Shown piece by piece: positions 35,023-43,005 of a DNA stretch of 64,000 nt. Numbering within the stretch: position 1 is the stretch's first letter; each line of letters starts with the position of its first letter. A model generated the notes under the pieces. That model made no database searches. It worked only from the letters and a program-made list of their open reading frames with translations, and was not told the origin of the DNA. A program made the translations under genes and the position numbers. Source of the stretch: Echinicola marina (GTDB lineage: Bacteria; Bacteroidota; Bacteroidia; Cytophagales; Cyclobacteriaceae); NCBI RefSeq assembly GCF_020463795.1, contig NZ_CP080025.1, forward strand, positions 5,411,001-5,475,000, in the 5' to 3' direction.

Positions 35023-36540
35023 ATGCGATATATATTGGTATTATTTTGGGCGGTAGTATTTGCATGCCAATCCCCAAAAGTAGAAGATCATGGACATAGC
35101 CATGAAGAAGAAGGGGCACACTCCCATGATGGAGATGGAAGGCCATCAGTGGACCATACCGTTTGGACAGAACAAACTGAATTGTTTGTTGAATTTCCTG
35201 CCTTGGTGGTTGGACAGACAAGTCGGTTTGCAGCTCATTTCACCATATTAAATGGACACCAACCGGTACGAGACGGGAATGTTACGGTGAGCCTGATCAA
35301 AAATAAGAAGGGAATCAGGCATACAGTGGACGCTCCCTCCTCTCCGGGGATTTTTGGACCATCCCTACAACCCAAAGAGGCAGGTGTTTATCAATTGGTT
35401 TTTGACCTTAAAACCCCAACCTATTCGGACCGGATAACACTGGATAATATCCAGGTGTTTGAAACCAATGAAGAAGCCCAGGAAACTTTGGGAAGCGAGG
35501 AAGAAAACGGAACTGAAATCAGCTTTTTGAAAGAACAAGCCTGGAAAGTTGAGTTCCAAACTGATCCAGTGGTCGAAAAAGAAGTGTACCAGACCATTCC
35601 TACATCAGGAATATGGAAGGTAGCTCCCACTGATTATCAAACACTCGTAGCACCTGCAACAGGACGGGTGAAATTTGGCCCAGGAGTGCTTACAGAAGGA
35701 AGTGCAGTTAAAAATGGGCAGGTTTTGATGACTGTCAGCAGTAACGGACTTACTTCAAACAACTTGGAGGCAGAGATTCAAAAAGCCAAGGCGGATTTAG
35801 AACAGGCAAAGTCTGAATATGAGAGAAAAAAGGAGCTCTACGAATCCAAAATTGTACCCAAGGCAGCTTTTGAGCAGGTGGAACAAAAATACCAGGTAGC
35901 CAAGACCAACTATGAAACACTTAGCAGTGGCTATACTTCTGGGGGCAAACAGATCATTTCCCCAATGGACGGATATATAAAGTCGATTCAAACTGAAAAC
36001 GGTGGTTTTGCAGAGCAAGGGAAAGCCCTGATAACCGTAACCAGTCACAACAGTAGTCTCCTTCAGGTACAGGTCAGTCCAAAATACAGTGCAGAGCTTC
36101 AAAACATCCAAAACCTTTGGTATCAACCAAAGGCCGGAACTTGGTCTGCCTTAAAAGAAAAAGGCGGCAGGATACTATCTGTAGGAAAAGAAGTTGATCC
36201 CAATCAACCCTTATTATCTGTTTTCGCTGAAATAAATGAAGGAGTAGAAATGCCGGAAGGAAGTTTCACAGAAGCCCAATTGGCAGTTGGAAAAGCTTCT
36301 CAGGGGCTTGCTGTTCCTGTTTCATGTCTTATGGAAGACTATGGAAATTACTCTGTAATTGTACAATTGTCAGGGGAAAGCTTTGAAAGAAGGAATGTGA
36401 CCATCGGCAAACGCAATGGCAGCGAGGTGGAGATCATCAGCGGCCTTTCAAAAGGGGAAGTAGTAGTGACAAAAGGGGCTTATCAGGTTAAAATGGCTTC
36501 TATGTCTGGACAGGCACCCGCACATGGTCATGCACATTAA
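35023..36540 (+). CDS. RND efflux periplasmic adaptor (CusB/CzcB-like)
   Basis: This 505-residue protein has a lipoprotein-like start (MRYILVLFWAVVFACQSPK) and a His-rich tract (DHGHSHEEEGAHSHDGDG). An extra beta domain covers about 50-150. The HlyD-type barrel-sandwich and coiled-coil hairpin follow (LEAEIQKAKADLEQAKSEYERKKELY). The C-terminus is His-containing (APAHGHAH). It links the inner membrane pump to TolC. It lies 20 bp after the lipoprotein gene and 12 bp before the pump gene. Confidence 0.88.
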   Translation: MRYILVLFWAVVFACQSPKVEDHGHSHEEEGAHSHDGDGRPSVDHTVWTEQTELFVEFPALVVGQTSRFAAHFTILNGHQPVRDGNVTVSLIKNKKGIRHTVDAPSSPGIFGPSLQPKEAGVYQLVFDLKTPTYSDRITLDNIQVFETNEEAQETLGSEEENGTEISFLKEQAWKVEFQTDPVVEKEVYQTIPTSGIWKVAPTDYQTLVAPATGRVKFGPGVLTEGSAVKNGQVLMTVSSNGLTSNNLEAEIQKAKADLEQAKSEYERKKELYESKIVPKAAFEQVEQKYQVAKTNYETLSSGYTSGGKQIISPMDGYIKSIQTENGGFAEQGKALITVTSHNSSLLQVQVSPKYSAELQNIQNLWYQPKAGTWSALKEKGGRILSVGKEVDPNQPLLSVFAEINEGVEMPEGSFTEAQLAVGKASQGLAVPVSCLMEDYGNYSVIVQLSGESFERRNVTIGKRNGSEVEIISGLSKGEVVVTKGAYQVKMASMSGQAPAHGHAH

Positions 36541-36552
36541 AAGGTTGAAGGT

Positions 36553-39500
36553 ATGCTGAACAAGATATTATCGATTTCACTACAAAACCGGTTAATGGTG
36601 CTTTTGGCTGCTGTAGTATTAAGCATTGCAGGATTATACATCGCCCGTAATATGAACGTGGACGTATTTCCGGACTTGACGGCCCCAACAGTAACTATAC
36701 TAACGGAAGCCCATGGTATGGAATCCGAAGAGGTTGAAAAACTAGTAACCTACCAGTTGGAGACTGCCATGAACGGCTCGCCAAATGTACGGCGAATACG
36801 TTCTTCCTCAGCTGCAGGAATATCCATAGTGTGGGTAGAGTTTGAGTGGGGAACGGACATTTACCGTGCAAGGCAGATCGTTAGCGAACGGATCCCAATG
36901 GTCAGGGAAAACCTACCATCGGGCGTAGGGACACCTACTATGGCTCCCATTTCATCTATTATGGGTGAAGTGATGCTTTTGGGGGTAAGCTCTGATAGCC
37001 TGTCCCCAATGGAGTTAAGGACACTTTCGGATTGGACAATAAGGCCTAGAATAAAATCAATCGGAGGAATAGCCAATGTAATAGTGATCGGAGGAGATTA
37101 CAAGCAATACCAAGTATTGCCCAATCCCGAAAAGCTCAAATACTATGACATAAGCCTTGGGGAGCTTTTGGAAAAAGTCAAGGAAAGCAATGTCAATGCT
37201 CCCGGTGGATTTCTCAATGAATATGGCAATCAATATATTATAAAAGGTAGTGGAAGGGCCTATTCCGTGGAGCAGTTGGAAGAAGCTGTTTTAAAGAATG
37301 TCAATGGCCAGACATTAAAAATCAAGGATGTGGCAACGGTAAAGATCGGAGCGGCAGACAAAATTGGTGATGGCTCTTTGAATGCTTCACCTGCTGTCAT
37401 CCTTACCATCTCCAAACAGCCGGATGTAAACACCCTTGAACTGACGGGGAGGCTGGATGAGGCCATTGTTGATCTTGAAAACACCTTACCAAAGGGAGTG
37501 GAAATAAAAAGCCATATTTTCCGACAATCGAACTTTATTGAGGCTTCCATTGATAACCTTAACCAAACACTATTGGAAGGGGCATTCTTTGTTGTGACCG
37601 TATTGTTCATATTCCTGATGAATTGGCGTACTACGGTTATTTCATTGATTGCCATACCAATTTCCCTATTGGTTTCCATCATTGTGTTGAAAATATTGGG
37701 ATACACCATTAACACCATGAGCCTTGGGGGGATGGCCATTGCCATTGGAGCTTTAGTGGATGATGCGATCATTGATGTGGAGAATGTGTTCAAGCGCTTA
37801 CGGGAAAACATAAAAAGGCCAATTGAAGAGCGGCTACCTGTTTTGACGGTGGTTAAAAATGCTTCCGTAGAGATAAGGAGTTCAATAATAATTGCCACCC
37901 TTATCATCATTGTATCCTTTGTACCCTTGTTCTTCTTAAGTGGTATGGAGGGAAGGTTGTTACAACCACTTGGAATAGCATTTATTACTTCTGTACTGAC
38001 TTCCCTTATTGTCGCTGTTACGGTGACGCCTGTACTTTGTTCGTATTTACTGAAAAGCGAAAAAGTACTCTCCAAACAAGCTGAAGGTACTAAAGTTGAG
38101 CGATGGCTTCAGGCTCGTTATTCCGGTGCATTGGTGAGAGCGCTGAAGTTCCCCAAGGTAGTTATAGGACTGACCCTTGGAGCCTTTATCTTTAGCTTGA
38201 TATTGTTTACCCAATTGGGGCGGAGCTTTCTTCCTGAATTCAATGAGGGCTCACTTGTAATCAGTGCGGTTGGAGTTCCTGGAATGTCATTGGAAGAAAG
38301 TAATAAGAACGGGCAATTGATTGAAAAACTGCTTTTGGAAATGCCTGAAGTGGAAGTGGTGACCCGAAGGACTGGACGTGCCGAATTGGACGAGCATGCA
38401 CAAGGTGTAAATGCTGCTGAAATTGACGTTCCCTTCACGCTTGAGGACAAATCAAAAGAAGAGTTCTTTGAAGAAGTCCGGACAAAGTTGAGTGTAGTAC
38501 CTGGCGTGAACATCACTTTGGGACAGCCTATCGCTCACCGTATAGACCATATGCTATCTGGCACAAGGGCCAATATTGCCATCAAGATTTTCGGTGATGA
38601 TCTGCAACGCCTTTTCGAGCTGGGTAAAAACGTAGAGACCAATATCAAATCCATTGAAGGGATTGCCGACGTAGCTGTGGACCAACAGATTGAAGTCCCC
38701 CAGATCCGAATCACTCCAAAAAGACAGATGTTGGCTGCTTATGGGATGACCGTGGGAGACTTGATGGAACAGGTGGATATTGCATTTGCAGGCGAAAAGG
38801 CGGGAGAGATTTATGAGGGCCAGCAATACTTTGACCTCATTGTCCGCTTTCAAAAAGCATCAAGGAACAGCATGGAAATGATCCAGAACGCACTGGTTAC
38901 TCTGCCCAACGGTGGAGAGACAACTTTGGACCAATTGGCAGAAGTCAGTTCGGTAAGCAGTCCTAATACGATTTCCAGGGAAGATGTTAGACGAAAGATA
39001 GTAGTCGCCGCAAATGTCCAAGGACGTGACTTGCGAGGTGTGGTGAGTGAGATTCAGCAGATTGTCGGTGAAAACATTGTGTTGCCTGACGGATATCGGG
39101 TGGAATACGGTGGACAGTTTGAAAGTGAGGCGAAGGCATCCCAATTATTGCTTATTACAGCGGTGATTGCCATTCTGATCATTTTCCTATTGCTCTACTC
39201 TGAGTTTCAGGATGTAAAACTTTCTTTCATCGTGCTGATCAATTTGCCCCTGGCTTTGATTGGAGGAATTTTGATAGTGTACTTCACTTCGGGAATTATC
39301 AGCATTGCCGCCACCATCGGCTTTATCAGTCTATTCGGCATCGCAACAAGAAATGGTATCCTGTTGGTTTCCCGATATGAGGACCTGAAAAAAGAGGGCT
39401 TGAAAGGAATGGAGCTGCTAAAAACGGGGGCATTGGACAGGTTAAACCCAATCCTAATGACGGCATTTACGACAGGGCTTGCCTTGATCCCTTTGGCACT

Positions 39501-39633
39501 GAAAGCAGGCGAACCGGGCAATGAAATACAAAGTCCAATGGCAGTAGTGATCTTAGGGGGATTGCTTTCGGCTACCTTACTCAATCTGATTGTAATTCCT
39601 TGCGTATATATGCTTGCCAATCGAAAGAAATAA
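36553..39633 (+). CDS. Heavy-metal RND transporter (CusA/CzcA family)
   Basis: This 1026-residue RND pump has the family duplication and 12 membrane helices. The TM4 motif AIAIGALVDDAIIDVEN is closer to the monovalent Cu/Ag type (AIAIGAxVDxAI) than to the DFGxxxDGA divalent type, whereas the His-rich partners would suit Zn, Co or Ni. The substrate is therefore open. It uses the proton gradient to drive metal out through the adaptor and TolC. A terminator follows the stop. Confidence 0.9.
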   Translation: MLNKILSISLQNRLMVLLAAVVLSIAGLYIARNMNVDVFPDLTAPTVTILTEAHGMESEEVEKLVTYQLETAMNGSPNVRRIRSSSAAGISIVWVEFEWGTDIYRARQIVSERIPMVRENLPSGVGTPTMAPISSIMGEVMLLGVSSDSLSPMELRTLSDWTIRPRIKSIGGIANVIVIGGDYKQYQVLPNPEKLKYYDISLGELLEKVKESNVNAPGGFLNEYGNQYIIKGSGRAYSVEQLEEAVLKNVNGQTLKIKDVATVKIGAADKIGDGSLNASPAVILTISKQPDVNTLELTGRLDEAIVDLENTLPKGVEIKSHIFRQSNFIEASIDNLNQTLLEGAFFVVTVLFIFLMNWRTTVISLIAIPISLLVSIIVLKILGYTINTMSLGGMAIAIGALVDDAIIDVENVFKRLRENIKRPIEERLPVLTVVKNASVEIRSSIIIATLIIIVSFVPLFFLSGMEGRLLQPLGIAFITSVLTSLIVAVTVTPVLCSYLLKSEKVLSKQAEGTKVERWLQARYSGALVRALKFPKVVIGLTLGAFIFSLILFTQLGRSFLPEFNEGSLVISAVGVPGMSLEESNKNGQLIEKLLLEMPEVEVVTRRTGRAELDEHAQGVNAAEIDVPFTLEDKSKEEFFEEVRTKLSVVPGVNITLGQPIAHRIDHMLSGTRANIAIKIFGDDLQRLFELGKNVETNIKSIEGIADVAVDQQIEVPQIRITPKRQMLAAYGMTVGDLMEQVDIAFAGEKAGEIYEGQQYFDLIVRFQKASRNSMEMIQNALVTLPNGGETTLDQLAEVSSVSSPNTISREDVRRKIVVAANVQGRDLRGVVSEIQQIVGENIVLPDGYRVEYGGQFESEAKASQLLLITAVIAILIIFLLLYSEFQDVKLSFIVLINLPLALIGGILIVYFTSGIISIAATIGFISLFGIATRNGILLVSRYEDLKKEGLKGMELLKTGALDRLNPILMTAFTTGLALIPLALKAGEPGNEIQSPMAVVILGGLLSATLLNLIVIPCVYMLANRKK

Positions 39634-39643
39634 TTTTAAATTA

Positions 39644-39677
39644 AAACTGGTTGTTCAAACTTTTGAGCGACCAGTTT
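39644..39677 (+). terminator. Terminator after the RND pump gene
   Basis: AAACTGGT (39644-39651) and ACCAGTTT (39670-39677) form an 8-bp stem with an AT-rich loop. It ends the metal efflux operon. Confidence 0.65.
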
Positions 39678-39729
39678 AACTCTTTTTGCCTTACATTTCT
39701 TCTACCCCCTCTATTTGAACAAGATATTT

Positions 39730-40989
39730 TCAATCAAACTCCATCAATTTCCCCATCATCTCCTTATCACTTTCATCGTCCAAAATGCTTTTTATATAAG
39801 CCTTAGTAGTTTTGATATCTGTATGCCCCAAAGATTCTCCCACATATTCAATTGAAGCATTATTACGTATGGCCATGGTGGCAAAGCTATGTCTAGCTGT
39901 ATAAGTACTTACATTTTCAGAAATGCCGATTTTTTCAGCATATCTTTTCATGTGTTGATTAACCAATCTAGTAAAGTTCTGCTTTGCTTTTAGCTTATCC
40001 ATTTCAGTCATCTCTTCATGGATAATTGGAAAAACATACTCATCATTTCTCCTCCTTTTACCACCATAGAATTTTATAACCTTTTTTGAGTGCTCCACTA
40101 ATGGAACACGAATAAGCACTTGCGACTCTATAGTATCTTTTGTTTTTTCCCTCACAAATTCAATGTGATCTTTTTTTACATTCTTCCATTTGAGATATAG
40201 TATATCCTTCATGTTCATACCCTTGCACAGGTAAGAGAAGAACCAAAAATCCTTGGCCTTCCGTTGATGCTCGTTTTCTACATCTCCTTTAAACAATACC
40301 TTCAGTTGATATTTATCCAATGCTTTCTTCTTGTTACTTCCTTTGGGGATAACATATTTTCCTTTACCAAAAGGGTAATTATCTGTTTTCACCAAATTAA
40401 AAATGTGTCTTAAAGGTCTTAGATAGATGCCCACGGAGGTTCTTGTATTTCCTTTTTCAATCATCCAACTCTCAAAATCCTTCAACCATTTAGGAGTAAC
40501 ATCACCAAAATAAAGAACACTTGGGTTTCTCTTCTTTTTATCTTTCATGAATCTTTGAAGAGCTCCTAAACTTGTCTGATAGGCAATCTTACTTCCCACC
40601 CTACCTTCTTTGTCCAAAATATCTATCTTTTTCTGAAATTGATGAAAGATGTCTTTACTGTCTCCTTCTGGTCGGAATATTTCCTTTTCAAAAGCTTCAA
40701 ATGTAAAGGTCTCCAATTGATTGGCTACCTCAATGAAATTATAAAGGACCTGCTCCAATTTAACCTTTAGCTCCTTTGCTTCTTTTCTGGGCCTAGTACT
40801 TTCAAAAACCTTTTCATACATCTCTGCTGTCATATCCATTCCTATGGGGTAGTATTTCCTTCGCTTGGGCCTTGGTGTATAGACTTTGATCTTCAAGGGA
40901 AAATATCCGTCTTCCTTGGGTCTTCTTAAATCTAGGTAAAGTGTCATTTCAAACTCACTTCCTGATCTTACAAACTTCGTTGATGCCAT
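39730..40989 (-). CDS. Tyrosine recombinase/integrase of a mobile element
   Basis: This 419-residue integrase has an N-terminal arm-binding domain (MTLYLDLRRPKEDGYFPLKIKV), a SAM-like core-binding domain (FEKEIFRPEG ... LKDFESWMIEKGNTRTSVGIYLRPLRHIF) and a catalytic domain ending YTARHSFATMAIRN (Arg366), LGHTD (His389) and Tyr398. The position of the first catalytic Arg reads KGMNMKDILYLKW, with Asn where Arg is usual; some Bacteroidota integrases such as IntDOT share this trait. It lies beside a tRNA-Asn 3' fragment, its likely attachment site. Confidence 0.9.
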   Translation of the reverse strand: MASTKFVRSGSEFEMTLYLDLRRPKEDGYFPLKIKVYTPRPKRRKYYPIGMDMTAEMYEKVFESTRPRKEAKELKVKLEQVLYNFIEVANQLETFTFEAFEKEIFRPEGDSKDIFHQFQKKIDILDKEGRVGSKIAYQTSLGALQRFMKDKKKRNPSVLYFGDVTPKWLKDFESWMIEKGNTRTSVGIYLRPLRHIFNLVKTDNYPFGKGKYVIPKGSNKKKALDKYQLKVLFKGDVENEHQRKAKDFWFFSYLCKGMNMKDILYLKWKNVKKDHIEFVREKTKDTIESQVLIRVPLVEHSKKVIKFYGGKRRRNDEYVFPIIHEEMTEMDKLKAKQNFTRLVNQHMKRYAEKIGISENVSTYTARHSFATMAIRNNASIEYVGESLGHTDIKTTKAYIKSILDDESDKEMMGKLMEFD

Positions 40990-41143
40990 ATTTTGCTAGT
41001 TTGGATTTGCACACAATTTGCACACAAATCGATCTAAAAACTTATAAATAAAGTTATAGAAGAAAAACTTGAAATCCTATATTTAGCTTATATTCAGTAG
41101 TTTATAAACATACTTACAAGTATAATACTAATACAAAATATAA

Positions 41144-41185
41144 CTGTTAATCAGAGGGTCCTTGGTTCGAGCCCAAGTGGGCCAC
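41144..41185 (+). other. 3' half of a tRNA-Asn (attachment-site remnant)
   Basis: CTGTTAATCAGAG (anticodon loop with GTT and the 3' side of its stem) is followed by the T arm CTTGG-TTCGAGC-CCAAG and TGGGCCA. No 5' half lies upstream; the sequence there is AT-rich. Such 3' fragments are left at the far end of elements that integrate into tRNA genes. From its orientation the element should lie to the left, where the integrase is, with the full tRNA-Asn at its other end. Confidence 0.75.
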
Positions 41186-41188
41186 CCG

Positions 41189-41344
41189 ATATACTTACTT
41201 GAAAAAGGAAAAATCTCAAGGAAAGAGGCTAGTAACTTATTAGGATTGAAAAACACCAAAACTTACGAAATTCTCACTGAAATGGTGGACCAAGATCTTA
41301 TCAAAAAACAGGGCAAAGGGAGAGCCACTTACTACAAACTATAG
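41189..41344 (+). pseudogene. C-terminal fragment with a winged-helix motif
   Basis: The frame running out of the tRNA remnant encodes YLLEKGKISRKEASNLLGL ... VDQDLIKKQGKGRATYYKL, which looks like the winged-helix tail of a Fic- or RecG-like regulatory protein. Its N-terminal part is missing and no proper start exists. It was probably cut by integration of the neighbouring element. Confidence 0.5.
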
Positions 41345-41650
41345 TGGCTCCTCTCCAGACTTCCCCAAAACTATAAGCTTCTCTATCATTTCCATTTCTT
41401 CTAAAAAAGAGTTCGATCCACGTATCGCCAGCTCCACCTGACGGCACAAATCCTCATTTTGAGATTTTGTGCCGTTCTTATCAATAATTAAACCATTATC
41501 TATCGAGTGGACAAGACTAATCTTTTATTACCCTTATCATTAAGAATCTTTTAGTTCTTAATCGTTTATTTAATTTCACCACCTTTGATATCCCAGCTAT
41601 CATTTTCAGAAATACCCTTAATGGAATTCTGAGGGTATAGTGCCCTAAAA
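41345..41650. other. Intergenic stretch without recognisable features
   Basis: About 300 AT-rich bases between the HTH fragment and the di-iron protein gene. It shows neither a coding frame nor a strong hairpin. Confidence 0.4.
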
Positions 41651-42376
41651 TTATGAAATGTCCACTGATTGTTCAAAATCTATGGATTTTGGAAAAAGGA
41701 TATTATTCTCCAAATGAATATGCCTGTGCAGATCTTTTTCAAATTCATCAAGCAAAGAGTAGGTTACTTTATATGTATTACATGCATCCAATGGGGCCTT
41801 GTAGTTATTTGAAAGTTTTGAAATTTTTTCAAACCTATCTCCCTCAGCTTCATGCTCCTCCATCATCATCATCACTGGATTACTAACGCTTTTGAAATGT
41901 GGAGCCGGCAAAGACTCTTTTTCTTTCGACAATTTTATCATTTTCCTCACATAAGGAAATAGAATCAACTCTTCTTTCTTCATATGTGCAGTAAGCTCTC
42001 CAGCTGAAATTTGAAATAAATGATGTATCTCAAACAATTCGGGATGGGCTTTACCATGTACTTTACAGAGTTTCTCTAGATATTGTAAAAGCAGGGGTAT
42101 CCTCTCTTCCACATACCGATGATGGTGCTTTTCAATATAATCAGCCAATGAATCCAATGGCCAATTTTTAAAATCTTCCTGCTTTTCACCTGAATTTCGA
42201 ACGACTTTATCCAAAGCGGATATTACTTTATCAGGATCTAGGCCCTTGGCAAGGCATGCTTCCTCTATGGTACGCCCCCCTTTACAGCAAAAGTCTATTT
42301 TAAATGACTCAAAAACAGGCGCTGTCCGATAATCATCAGCTACGACTTCCCCGATTATATTTTTTTTCTCCAACAT
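41651..42376 (-). CDS. ric: Di-iron iron-sulfur cluster repair protein (RIC/ScdA/YtfE family)
   Basis: This 241-residue protein has an N-terminal ScdA_N domain with the Cys pair DFCCKGG (Cys30-Cys31). A hemerythrin-like domain follows whose His and Glu ligands are visible in YIEKHHHRYVEER, MKKEELILFP, MEEHEAEGD and LHRHIHLENNILFP. RIC proteins restore Fe-S clusters damaged by NO. It ends the minus-strand NO/N2O gene block, after an Rrf2 regulator. A strong palindrome lies 76 bp upstream of its start. Confidence 0.9.
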   Translation of the reverse strand: MLEKKNIIGEVVADDYRTAPVFESFKIDFCCKGGRTIEEACLAKGLDPDKVISALDKVVRNSGEKQEDFKNWPLDSLADYIEKHHHRYVEERIPLLLQYLEKLCKVHGKAHPELFEIHHLFQISAGELTAHMKKEELILFPYVRKMIKLSKEKESLPAPHFKSVSNPVMMMMEEHEAEGDRFEKISKLSNNYKAPLDACNTYKVTYSLLDEFEKDLHRHIHLENNILFPKSIDFEQSVDIS

Positions 42377-42388
42377 ATTACTTTGATT

Positions 42389-42412
42389 TTAAGATCCTTT
42401 TATCTTTTATTT
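42389..42412 (-). promoter_or_regulatory. Upstream box shared by both ric genes and qNOR (ric copy)
   Basis: On the plus strand it reads TTAAGATCC, then TTTTATCTTTTATT, 12 bases before the start codon. The part ATAAAAGATAAAA on the coding strand resembles half of the palindromes at 42452 and 54949. Related copies are at 45266-45297 and 54783-54814. Confidence 0.45.
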
Positions 42413-42451
42413 TATCGCACCACTTGTACTTTTGTTTTATACAAAGATATA

Positions 42452-42493
42452 ACAAAAACAATAAAAGACAAAATTGTCCTTTATTGTTTTTGT
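42452..42493. promoter_or_regulatory. Long palindrome upstream of ric (candidate operator)
   Basis: The arms of 20 bp (42452-42471 and 42474-42493) match at 19 positions with a 2-bp centre. The inner half-site is AATAAAAGACAA. The same half-site forms the palindrome at 54949-54974 ahead of the second ric gene. It lies between the Rrf2 gene's end and ric, so it could also help terminate the former, but its recurrence favours a protein-binding site. Confidence 0.6.
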
Positions 42494-42563
42494 GTCTCTA
42501 ATACCTACTACAGAGCGATACGAGTACTAGGATGGATGAAGGAAAGGACGATTTAACAAAACC

Positions 42564-43004
42564 TTATTTTATTATTCTTTTTAGAGTAGCCCTTCCATCC
42601 GATACCTCCTTAGCAAGATCCTTAACACTCTTATTGACCAACATTTTAAATAAATTCTCACGTAGTCTTTTAAACTCGTGATGTATCGGGCAAGGATTTT
42701 CATTAGAACACTCTTTAAGACCAAGGCCACAGCCAACAAACCATTCTGCGCCGTCAATGGCATTAACTAAGTCAATAAGTTTAATCTCAGCTTGATTATT
42801 ATCAAGATAAAACCCACCATTTGGCCCTTTTGAAGAATTAATGATTCCTAGCTTGGATAACGACTGCAAGACTTTGGCAGTAAAATTCTCCGGAGCATCA
42901 GTTTCTTCACAAATCTTTTTGATCCCTATTTTTTTTCCATCCTTACTAAGAATCCAAATGCAGATAACTGCTCTTATTCCATATTCACATGCTTTGGAAA
43001 ACAT
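42564..43004 (-). CDS. Rrf2-family regulator (NsrR-like, candidate NO sensor)
   Basis: From the Met at 43004 the 146-residue protein starts MFSKACEYGIRAVICIW, the Rrf2 winged-helix pattern. It has three conserved Cys, Cys92, Cys99 and Cys105, in GCGLGLKECSNENPC, which suit an Fe-S cluster. NsrR and relatives lose repression when NO attacks the cluster. It starts one base after the qNOR stop and is surely co-transcribed. It is the most likely protein to bind the palindromes in this block. Confidence 0.85.
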   Translation of the reverse strand: MFSKACEYGIRAVICIWILSKDGKKIGIKKICEETDAPENFTAKVLQSLSKLGIINSSKGPNGGFYLDNNQAEIKLIDLVNAIDGAEWFVGCGLGLKECSNENPCPIHHEFKRLRENLFKMLVNKSVKDLAKEVSDGRATLKRIIK

Positions 43005-43005
43005 A

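Noticed and set aside
37260-38075. 271-codon minus-strand frame inside the RND pump gene
   Set aside because: Ser/Thr-rich antisense frame of a confirmed gene without any motif.
408-41185. tRNA-Gln 3' end and the tRNA-Asn fragment as the two att sites of one element
   Set aside because: They share GGTTCGAGCCC and AGTGGG, but the stems differ at compensating positions and the anticodon parts differ, so they stem from two different tRNA genes.
42452-42493. Palindrome as a simple terminator of the Rrf2 gene
   Set aside because: It is AT-rich and its core recurs at 54949 ahead of the second ric gene, so an operator is the better reading, though a double role is possible.
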